Under the pieces are notes generated by a model. The model ran no database searches. It was not told the DNA's origin and saw nothing but the letters and a program-made list of their open reading frames with translations. Both the position numbers and the translations under genes were made by a program. From an uncultured Dialister sp. (GTDB taxonomy: Bacteria > Bacillota > Negativicutes > Veillonellales > Dialisteraceae), in contig NZ_UPZP01000102.1 in the NCBI RefSeq assembly GCF_900538805.1, positions 1 to 7,400 of the forward strand: DNA of 7,400 bases, written 5' to 3'. Below are positions 1-5,300 of the stretch, in pieces (the stretch's first letter is position 1; each line of letters begins with the position of its first letter).

Positions 1-2
1 TG

Positions 3-39
3 GGCGCCTGCGGCGCCAGTATGATGCCGCCTGCGGCGG
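3..39. repeat. Two adjacent GC-rich hairpins with TGC loops
   Basis: The first hairpin is GGCGCC-TGC-GGCGCC (3-17) and the second is CCGCC-TGC-GGCGG (27-39). The stems differ but the loop is the same. The first hairpin recurs exactly at 1810-1824. There is no T-run after either, so they are not obvious terminators. Confidence 0.75.
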
Positions 40-40
40 T

Positions 41-73
41 GCCCCCCTTTGGTGCCTGTCGGCACCAACTTCC
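41..73 (+). repeat. Dispersed repeat P, copy 1
   Basis: The repeat is a C-run plus TTT, then the hairpin GGTGCC-TGTC-GGCACC (51-66), then an ACTTCC tail. Copies at 1910-1942 and 7219-7250 have the same layout. Copies 1 and 2 are followed by the 70-bp inverted-repeat element; copy 3 is not. Confidence 0.85.
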
Positions 74-143
74 TCCACGGGAAAGCGTCTCACACGATTC
101 TCAGGTCGCTGTCGCTCCCCTACGAATCGTGTTCGCTTGCCAC
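74..143 (+). repeat. 70-bp inverted-repeat element, copy 1 (MITE/REP-like)
   Basis: Perfect 9-bp arms ACACGATTC (92-100) and GAATCGTGT (124-132) enclose a 23-nt loop. The outer flanks GGGAAAGCG and, on the other strand, TGGCAAGCG extend the symmetry imperfectly. Copy 2 (1943-2012) has exactly the same length and differs only in the loop. Copy 3 (7345-7400) is inverted and runs off the window. It encodes no protein. A small non-autonomous mobile element or a structured RNA would both fit. Confidence 0.8.
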
Positions 144-218
144 CCCGCAAGCGGTGGGACAACAAAGCTCCGCGAAGCGGAATATAAAATGCGCCTGACA
201 GGGCGCCACCACAACCCT

Positions 219-283
219 TGGGCCCAGAGGGCCCATCAAACTTAAGAACCCTCGGCCCGGCAGGGCCGTCAATCTTAAGAACC
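219..283 (+). repeat. Two tandem hairpin-plus-spacer units, period about 33 bp
   Basis: Unit 1 is the hairpin TGGGCCC-AGA-GGGCCCA (219-235) followed by TCAAACTTAAGAACC (236-250). Unit 2 is CGGCCC-GGCA-GGGCCG (253-268) followed by TCAATCTTAAGAACC (269-283). The spacer differs at one base only, whereas the stem sequences differ but still pair. The AACC-linked style resembles the hairpin arrays that bracket the spacer at 1690-2315. Confidence 0.8.
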
Positions 284-287
284 TTTT

Positions 288-314
288 CCTCTGAACCCTC
301 TGAACCCTCTGAAC
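288..314 (+). repeat. Three perfect 9-bp tandem repeats (CCTCTGAAC)
   Basis: Copies lie at 288-296, 297-305 and 306-314. In the frame of the following gene they would read Ser-Glu-Pro repeats, but they lie upstream of the start supported by the ribosome site, so they are read as non-coding. The run ends at a strong hairpin, GGGCCGC-GGA-GCGGCCC (317-333). Confidence 0.85.
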
Positions 315-338
315 CCGGGCCGCGGAGCGGCCCTATCC

Positions 339-364
339 CCGTGAATCCCTTCACGGTCTTTTTT
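339..364 (+). terminator. Intrinsic terminator or attenuator directly before the DUF192 gene
   Basis: CCGTGAA-TCCC-TTCACGG (339-356) forms a 7-bp stem with a 4-nt loop and is followed by TCTTTTTT (357-364). This is a standard Rho-independent layout. The T-run ends 2 nt before the ribosome site of the next gene, which leaves no room for a promoter between them. It could end transcription of a gene left of the window, or it could attenuate transcription of the DUF192 gene itself. Confidence 0.7.
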
Positions 365-366
365 AT

Positions 367-371
367 AGGAG
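367..371 (+). promoter_or_regulatory. Ribosome binding site that sets the DUF192 TTG start
   Basis: AGGAG lies 8 nt before the TTG at 380. No ATG in the same frame has a comparable site, so it decides the start. Confidence 0.75.
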
Positions 372-379
372 AAATCATC

Positions 380-721
380 TTGAAACAAGAAGTCTGGTCT
401 TTTGAAAACCATCCGGAGATTTCCATTTCCGTGGAGATGGCGGTGAGCTGGTGGGCCCGGTTTAAGGGGCTCATGCTCCGCGCCCCCCTTCCCTCCGGCA
501 AGGGGCTGTTTCTTCGGTCCACGAACAGCATTCACATGTGCTTTATGAGGTTTGCCATTGATGCGGTGTATTTTGATTCCTCCATGACCATCGTTAAAAT
601 CGTTTCTCATCTTCATCCCTGGATAGGTCTCTCGGCGTGCATGAAGGCGTCTTCGGTGCTGGAGATGAAAGCGGGAGAGGCTGAGCGTCTCGGACTTGCA
701 ATCGGTATGCGGAAATTATAA
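380..721 (+). CDS. DUF192 (UPF0127) family protein
   Basis: The product is a 113-aa protein of the DUF192 family, whose biochemical role is not established. Family-like segments in order are ARFKGLMLR (about 26-34), GLFLR (42-46), the hydrophobic strand HMCFMRFAIDAVYFD (52-66) and the C-terminal VLEMKAGEAERLGLAIG (93-109). The size is normal for a single-domain member. No signal peptide or membrane segment is visible, so a cytoplasmic location is likely, unlike the exported members of the family. The start is TTG, chosen because AGGAG sits 8 nt upstream. The open frame continues back to an ATG at 218, but that extension would translate hairpins, a terminator and tandem repeats. The cyclase gene begins 62 bp downstream with no terminator between them, so co-transcription is possible. 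No functional link to cyclic di-GMP can be shown. Confidence 0.85.
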   Translation: MKQEVWSFENHPEISISVEMAVSWWARFKGLMLRAPLPSGKGLFLRSTNSIHMCFMRFAIDAVYFDSSMTIVKIVSHLHPWIGLSACMKASSVLEMKAGEAERLGLAIGMRKL

Positions 722-733
722 GATATGTATTAT
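696..733 (+). promoter_or_regulatory. Possible weak promoter for the cyclase gene
   Basis: TTGCAA (696-701) and TAAGAT (719-724) are 17 nt apart and each matches 4 of 6 consensus bases. TATTAT (728-733) matches the -10 consensus better but has no good -35 at the right distance. The 62-bp gap is AT-rich compared with its surroundings. Reading through from the DUF192 gene is an equally good explanation. Confidence 0.25.
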
Positions 734-761
734 AGAAACGCTTAAAAAACAAACTGTAATA

Positions 762-773
762 AAGGAAGGGAGG
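762..773 (+). promoter_or_regulatory. Purine-rich ribosome binding site for the cyclase TTG start
   Basis: AAGGAAGGGAGG ends 10 nt before the TTG at 784. An ATG at 776 and another at 791 are both in a different frame, so TTG is the only start near this site that opens the cyclase frame. Confidence 0.7.
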
Positions 774-783
774 GAATGCTGCC

Positions 784-1689
784 TTGGTTAATGAAAAGGA
801 TTTCTTTCAGCTGGTAGAAAATTTCCCCTATGGAGTATACATAGTGAAGCCAGATCGTACCATTGTGTACTGGAATAAAGAGGCGGAGCATATTACCGGA
901 TACAGTGCCGGGGAAATGGTGGGGCGGCGCTGCCCTGATACGGATTTGAACCATATGGATGAGGTGGGGACGCCGCTCTGCGAAACCTACTGTCCTCTTC
1001 TGCACTGCATGGACAAGAAGGAGCCTTTTTCAAAGAAACTGGTTTTTACCCACAAGAAGGGATACATGGTGGTCATCAGTGCCCATTTCGTTCCTCTTAC
1101 CGATGAGGAAGGGCATATCAAGCTGGTGGCGGAAATTTTTGAAATTCTGAATTTCCTGGACCGGGAAACCCGCATTGTACAGAATCTGTATTCCCTGGCT
1201 TACCATGATCCGCTGACGGGCCTGCCGAACCGTATGTTCCTCCATGCAGCCCTGCAGCTCCGTTTCTCTGAATTCCACCGTTTGCACAGACCCTTCGCGG
1301 TGCTCTTTGCGGATATCGACCATTTCCACGATTTTAATGAACGCTATGGTCACCAGGCGGGGGATGCCATGCTGAAAATGTTTGCCAAAGCTGCCACCGG
1401 TGCCATCCGTAAAACCGATACCATAGGCCGCTGGGGCGGAGAGGAATTTATCGGTATTTATCCCATCAAGAACCGCACCGACATTCTTCCCATTGCCGCC
1501 CGCTTCCAGCAGACCGTGAGCCGCGCCTTCATCCATCACGACTCGGGCCCCCTCCACGTCACCATGTCCGTAGGAATCACCGCCGCCAGGGAGGGGGACA
1601 CCATAGACTCCATCATCGCCCGGGCTGACGGGTATATGTTTGAGGCAAAGAAAAAAGGAAGAAATACCATCGTCCATGATGAAATGTGA
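784..1689 (+). CDS. PAS-GGDEF diguanylate cyclase
   Basis: This 301-aa cytoplasmic enzyme should join two GTP into cyclic di-GMP. An N-terminal PAS sensor (about residues 5-125) carries NFPYGVYIVKPDRTIVYWNK and a cysteine cluster, C50, C66, C70 and C75, in the pattern C-x15-C-x3-C-x4-C. The GGDEF domain (about 135-301) opens with DPLTGLPNR (142-150). It has metal and substrate residues in ADIDHF (D177), N185 and GHQAGD (D194). Its signature is GGEEF (218-222), a common active variant. RKTD (209-212), five residues before the signature, matches the RxxD product-inhibition site. The domain is therefore predicted active and feedback-inhibited. No membrane segment is visible. The start is TTG after a strong purine-rich ribosome site. 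A 20-bp palindrome follows the stop codon by 2 bp. The ligand of the PAS domain is unknown; the cysteines could bind a metal or sense redox state, which is inference. Confidence 0.93.
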   Translation: MVNEKDFFQLVENFPYGVYIVKPDRTIVYWNKEAEHITGYSAGEMVGRRCPDTDLNHMDEVGTPLCETYCPLLHCMDKKEPFSKKLVFTHKKGYMVVISAHFVPLTDEEGHIKLVAEIFEILNFLDRETRIVQNLYSLAYHDPLTGLPNRMFLHAALQLRFSEFHRLHRPFAVLFADIDHFHDFNERYGHQAGDAMLKMFAKAATGAIRKTDTIGRWGGEEFIGIYPIKNRTDILPIAARFQQTVSRAFIHHDSGPLHVTMSVGITAAREGDTIDSIIARADGYMFEAKKKGRNTIVHDEM

Positions 1690-1691
1690 TA

Positions 1692-1711
1692 TAGGCCGCT
1701 ATAGCGGCCTA
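1692..1711. terminator. Perfect 20-bp palindrome just after the cyclase stop
   Basis: The arm TAGGCCGCTA is followed at once by its exact complement, so the RNA could form an 8-bp stem with a TATA loop. It starts 2 bp after the TGA. No T-run follows, so ordinary intrinsic termination is doubtful; it may act as an RNA 3'-end stabiliser or simply be one of the hairpins of this spacer. Confidence 0.5.
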
Positions 1712-1715
1712 AGGG

Positions 1716-1799
1716 GCGCCGCTGGCGCGGCAGGTTATGGCCTGCTGCCGCAGGCAGGTTGAGTTCGCTTCCGCTCAAAGGTTGTGGCCGTTGCGCGGC
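1716..1799 (-). repeat. AACC-linked hairpin array, copy in inverted orientation
   Basis: Hairpins GCGCC-GCT-GGCGC (1716-1728), GCCTGC-TGCC-GCAGGC (1740-1755) and a weak 4-bp GCCG/CGGC hairpin (1787-1799) are joined by GGTT-type spacers. Read on the minus strand, the order of spacers and hairpins matches 2205-2282. The 13 bases at 1730-1742 are the exact reverse complement of 2256-2268. A TTCGCTT-CGCTC-like segment (1764-1776) also matches 2211-2221 in reverse. Confidence 0.7.
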
Positions 1800-1800
1800 A

Positions 1801-1830
1801 AGGAAGGTGGGCGCCTGCGGCGCCTTTCCT
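1801..1830. repeat. Extended hairpin with TGC loop
   Basis: The core GGCGCC-TGC-GGCGCC (1810-1824) is identical to that at 3-17. Outer arms AGGAA (1801-1805) and TTCCT (1826-1830) extend the pairing after a short internal loop. Confidence 0.65.
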
Positions 1831-1839
1831 CAGAACTTG

Positions 1840-1863
1840 CCTCCCCCTGCTTGCAGGGGGAGG
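1840..1863. repeat. Perfect 11-bp inverted repeat with 2-nt centre
   Basis: The arm CCTCCCCCTGC (1840-1850) pairs fully with 1853-1863 around TT. It is the longest near-perfect stem in this block. There is no T-run after it. Confidence 0.75.
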
Positions 1864-1866
1864 GGG

Positions 1867-1901
1867 ACCACGTTAGTGGTGGAAGGGGGCCGCTTCGCGG
1901 C
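1867..1901. repeat. Two short hairpins
   Basis: ACCAC-GTTA-GTGGT (1867-1880) and GCCGC-TTC-GCGGC (1889-1901) both have perfect 5-bp stems. Confidence 0.6.
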
Positions 1902-1909
1902 AGGGCGGC

Positions 1910-1942
1910 GCCCCCCTTTGGCGCCTGTCGGCACCACCTTCC
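1910..1942 (+). repeat. Dispersed repeat P, copy 2
   Basis: This copy matches 41-73 with two base changes. One change falls in the hairpin (1920-1935, GGCGCC-TGTC-GGCACC) and creates a C-A mismatch in the stem. Confidence 0.85.
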
Positions 1943-2012
1943 TCCACGGGAAAGCGTCTCACACGATTCTCAGTCGCCCAAGGGCTCCCTACGAATCGTG
2001 TTCGCTTGCCAC
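1943..2012 (+). repeat. 70-bp inverted-repeat element, copy 2
   Basis: It has the same 70-bp length as 74-143. The 9-bp arms (1961-1969 and 1993-2001) and the flanks are identical to copy 1. Only the 23-nt loop differs, where a different small inverted pair (GCCC-AA-GGGC) appears. Against the sequence at 7219-7275, this segment looks like an insertion between repeat P and the GTGGGACTATGG repeat. Confidence 0.8.
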
Positions 2013-2025
2013 CCCGGCATAGCTG

Positions 2026-2107
2026 GTGGGACTATGGATGCTGAGCAATGTGCCACATGACACAGACGGTAAGAGTAACGCAAACTTCCCCTCTACGGGG
2101 GTAGGGG
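2026..2107 (+). repeat. GTGGGACTATGG repeat, copy 1
   Basis: About 82 bp starting GTGGGACTATGG and containing GGTAAG, ending in a C-run/G-run hairpin (2089-2107). Copies at 7063-7147 and 7265-7345 share the layout, though this copy has diverged in its second half. No conserved reading frame is seen, so a non-coding role or a remnant is more likely than a peptide. Confidence 0.75.
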
Positions 2108-2118
2108 TGCATTTCCCA

Positions 2119-2131
2119 CAGGCGCAGCCTG
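2119..2131 (+). repeat. Short hairpin with GCA loop
   Basis: CAGGC-GCA-GCCTG has a perfect 5-bp stem. A further imperfect hairpin with outer TTC/GAA arms lies at 2174-2194. Confidence 0.55.
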
Positions 2132-2204
2132 GTTTGCATGTTTTCCCTATTGCGCCCTGCTGCGAAACGGCTATTCACCGCCCTCAGCGGCGAAGGTGCT
2201 GTTG

Positions 2205-2282
2205 CCCCTTGAGCGAAGCGAACACAACCCTTTTATACAACCTGCCGCCGTAGGCGGCCATAACCTGCGGCGTAAGCCGCAG
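2205..2282 (+). repeat. AACC-linked hairpin array, direct copy
   Basis: TTGAGCGAAGCGAAC and ACAACCC spacers are followed by the hairpins GCCGCC-GTA-GGCGGC (2244-2258) and CTGCGGC-GTAA-GCCGCAG (2265-2282), joined by CATAACCT. It mirrors the array at 1716-1799. Spacers are conserved and stems are changed but still paired. Confidence 0.7.
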
Positions 2283-2290
2283 CTCTTTTC
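2265..2290 (+). terminator. Terminator-like hairpin before the large cyclic-di-GMP gene
   Basis: A perfect 7-bp stem with loop GTAA (2265-2282) is followed by CTCTTTTC (2283-2290), a short T-rich tail. It ends about 14 nt before the ribosome site of the next gene. The T-run is weak, so termination is only possible; the placement copies that of 339-364. Confidence 0.4.
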
Positions 2291-2304
2291 CATTCATTTA
2301 TTCC

Positions 2305-2308
2305 GAGG
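2305..2308 (+). promoter_or_regulatory. Ribosome binding site that sets the start of the large gene
   Basis: GAGG lies 7 nt before the ATG at 2316. It is too close to the ATG at 2310 (1 nt) and 10 nt from the one at 2319, so 2316 is favoured. Confidence 0.55.
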
Positions 2309-2315
2309 CATGACC

Positions 2316-5300
2316 ATGATGAAAGAATCCGCACCTTTTGATTTCCATTTTGATGATCTTCCCGAAGGAATCTGTGTTATCAGAGACAACGGGAAGGAGG
2401 ACATCCTTTTTGCGAACCGCTCGCTGATTCGCATGTACAAGTGCCACAGCTTTGAGGAGTTTTTGTCCTTTACCGGCTGCTCCTTCCGGGGTATGGTGGA
2501 GCTTTCGGATTACCGGCCTCTTTCGGAGGTGGATGCTTCTTCTGCCCGGAAGGTGGGGGAGGGGCAGTATTATGTATCCTTTAACTGCCGTACCAGGGAC
2601 GGTCATTTCCGCCGTCTGCAGGGAGCGCTGGCACAGTCGGTGCTGCCGAAGGCGGGGGCGGTGTGGATCCTGAGCCTGGTGCCGAAAAAGGTGATTTCTT
2701 CTTTGACCCTCCGGGATCCATTGACGGGGCTCCTGTCCCATCCGGTGTTCCTGAAGAAGGCGCTGGAGGCGGCGAGGGCAGATAAGGATAGGGGAGAGTT
2801 CGGCGTGCACTGCCCCATGTATTTCAATCTCACCAATTTCAAATTTTACAACGCTTCCCGCGGCAGGGAGGCAGGAAATTATCTGCTGCAGAAAATTGCG
2901 GAGGCCTTGAGCCGCTATTTCCCCGGCGATTTGGCCAGCCATCAGGGCAGCGACAATTTCTTCCTCCTGGGGTCGAGGAGCCGGCTGCCTGAGGGGCTTT
3001 CCGCCATGATGCAGGAAGTGAACCGGTATATCGATGACCCCAGCGTGCAGCTGAAGGCAGGCATCTGCGATTTTGGCCTTGAAATGCCGCCGGTTTCCAT
3101 TTTGCGCAATGCCTTTGATATGGCGAAGATTGCCTGCGACTCCATCAAGAAAGACGGGTCGAAGAGCTTTGTGGTGTATGAAGGTTCTATGGGCACGGAG
3201 CTGGAGAATAGGGCCTATGTGCTGCGCCATTTCGACGGGGCCCTTGTCGGAAAGCATATCAAGGTGTATTTCCAGCCGGTGATCCGCACGCTGACGGGAA
3301 AACTCTGCGGCATGGAGGCCCTGGCCCGCTGGGAGGATCCGGAAAAGGGACTCCTGACGCCGTCCCTTTTCATCCCGGTACTGGAGGATGCCCGCATTAT
3401 TTATAAGCTGGACCGGTATATTCTGGAGCAGGTGGCGGCGTTCCTGGCATTCCGGAGGGATAATGACCTTCCGGTGGTACCGGTGTCCATCAACCTGTCC
3501 CGTGTGGATTTTGAAACGGGAAATCCTCTGGCGGACGTGGAAGAAGTGGTGAAAAGCTATCAGCTGCCACGAAGACTTCTCCGCATTGAAATCACCGAGT
3601 CCGCCCTGGTGAAGAGTGAGGAATTATTGAAAAAGGCCATCGCCGATTTCCGCAGGGCCGGCTATGAGTGCTGGCTGGACGATTTCGGCAGCCGCTATTC
3701 TTCCCTCAATGTGCTCCACAATTTCTTCCTGGATGAATTGAAAATCGATATGTCCTTCCTCCGCCATTTCAATGAAAGAAGCAGGAAAATTATCAAATCC
3801 ATCGTGGTCATGGCCAAGACGTTGGGGGTCCACACCCTGGCGGAAGGGGCGGAGACGGAAGAGCAGGTGGATTTCCTCAAAAATATGGGCTGCGAGAAAA
3901 TACAGGGCTATTTCTACAGCCGTCCTCTTCCCTGGGCGGACATAGAAAGATGGATGAAGGAAAGAAATGTGGAAATGGAAAGCGCTGCGGAGGAAGCGGT
4001 GATTAACAGGCTGGGACTGGTGAATGTGGTGACCCACGAACCGGTGGCCCTGTATGTGGGCCGTGGACGCCATCTGACCATGCTGTACCAGAATGAGGCT
4101 CATAAGAAGAATCTGGCAGGCACATCTATTTCTTCGGTGGAAGAAATCAACCGGTCTCTCCGGAATCCCGATTTCCCGCTGCGGGATAAAATCCTTGCTT
4201 TCGTGAAAAGGCTTATGGACTGTCGGGACAGGCAGACCATGACCTTCATGGACAATGGTCTCTATTTCCAGCTTTCCGGCGAGATTCTGGCAGGGGATGA
4301 AGGTCTCTATGCCGGGGAATCTTCGGTGTACAATCTCCTGTCCGATGAGAAAATAAAGATGGCGGAAAACTTTGACAGCCTGCTGCGCCGCACCATTGCG
4401 CTTTCTGAGGAAGTCAGCCTGTACCATGTGAAGGAGGGAACGCTGGAAATCCTGGAAACGGCCTGCGCAACTGCCCGGCCGGGGGACAGGATACCGGCGG
4501 AGGATGTACTTTCCCGGTATGCAAAGAAAAAGATTTTCCCCGAAGACCGGGAGCGCTTCCTTCATTTCGTCAAGCCCGACGTGCTTTACAGCCTGGGCAC
4601 AGAGAAAAACCGCTACGCTCCCTGCGAAATGTTCCGCGTCAGGGAAAGTGACGGGCGTTATGCCTGGAAGGAATTGGAAGCCTATATCCTTTACCGCACG
4701 GAGGAGAAGGATATTCTGCTGGTGGTGAAGAATGCCAGTATCGAAAGGACCTGGGACAGAAAGGCCATCCTGGATACCTATGTCCATTCCTTTGTGGTGC
4801 CTGAAGACCGGTTTACCGATGAATGGCGAAAGAAGGCCGCCGTCTTTTCCGCCTTTCAGGAGCATAGCTATATCAAATGGTTTGTGAAGGATAAGAATCG
4901 CCGCTTCGTGGCAGTGAGCCGGGATTTCCTTTCCTACTATGGCCTTACGTCTGACCGGGTGCTGGGAAAGACGGACGAGGAAATGGAATGGCACGTGGAT
5001 AATGAACCATTCAAACAGATAGAAAAGGAAGTGCTGGCTCTGGGCGTACCGGTCCGTCACGCCATCGGCAGCTGTCTGGTCAGAGGCCGTTTGAAATCCA
5101 TTGCCGCCACGAAATTCCCCGTGTATGACGGCGGGAAAATCGTAGGTCTTGCCGGATATTTCCACGACATGTCCGAAGAAAAGGAACTGGAGGAAGAAGA
5201 AAGGCGGCTCTCCTTCGTGGACAGCGAGACCGGCCTTGCTTCCTATCGGGGCATGATTGCGGCGGCACTGAAGTATGAGGACAACTACCAGCACCGCCGG

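Larger units (their letters stand above)
1..338. other. Non-coding repeat and hairpin block A
   Basis: No convincing gene is present; the short open frames here consist of repeat sequence. The block holds hairpins at 3-17, 27-39, 51-66, 169-181, 191-206, 219-235, 253-268 and 317-333, mostly with 3-4 nt loops. It also holds one copy of the dispersed repeat P plus the 70-bp inverted-repeat element (41-143), two tandem hairpin/spacer units (219-283) and a triple 9-bp repeat (288-314). The end of whatever gene lies to the left is outside the window. Confidence 0.8.
1690..2315. other. Non-coding repeat and hairpin block B between two cyclic-di-GMP genes
   Basis: This 626-bp spacer holds no convincing gene. 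It contains hairpins at 1692-1711, 1716-1728, 1740-1755, 1810-1824, 1840-1863, 1867-1880, 1889-1901, 1920-1935, 2119-2131, 2244-2258 and 2265-2282. It also has one copy each of repeat P, the 70-bp inverted-repeat element and the GTGGGACTATGG repeat, in that order (1910-2107). Inverted copies of an AACC-linked hairpin array lie near its two ends. The short open frames inside merely translate repeat DNA. Confidence 0.85.

Noticed and set aside
218..379. N-terminal extension of the DUF192 protein from an ATG at 218
   Set aside because: It would translate two hairpin units, three 9-bp repeats and a terminator, giving low-complexity sequence, and AGGAG is placed before the TTG at 380.
1737..2253. 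Small open frames in the spacer (107, 87 and 75 aa)
   Set aside because: They translate repeats that occur elsewhere without a conserved frame and lack ribosome sites.
2196..2315. N-terminal extension of the large protein from 2196
   Set aside because: The frame is open but runs through the hairpin array and a terminator-like stem; GAGG fits the ATG at 2316.
1690..2315. Integron-type attC recombination site
   Set aside because: The structured spacer is suggestive, but I see no paired GTTRRRY/RYYYAAC core ends and no integrase gene.
2298..3257. Minus-strand open frame of 319 aa opposite the start of the large gene
   Set aside because: Same codon-phase effect as the longer antisense frame; no ribosome site or domain seen. 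The antisense frames at 1030-1677 and 275-616 were dropped for the same reason.
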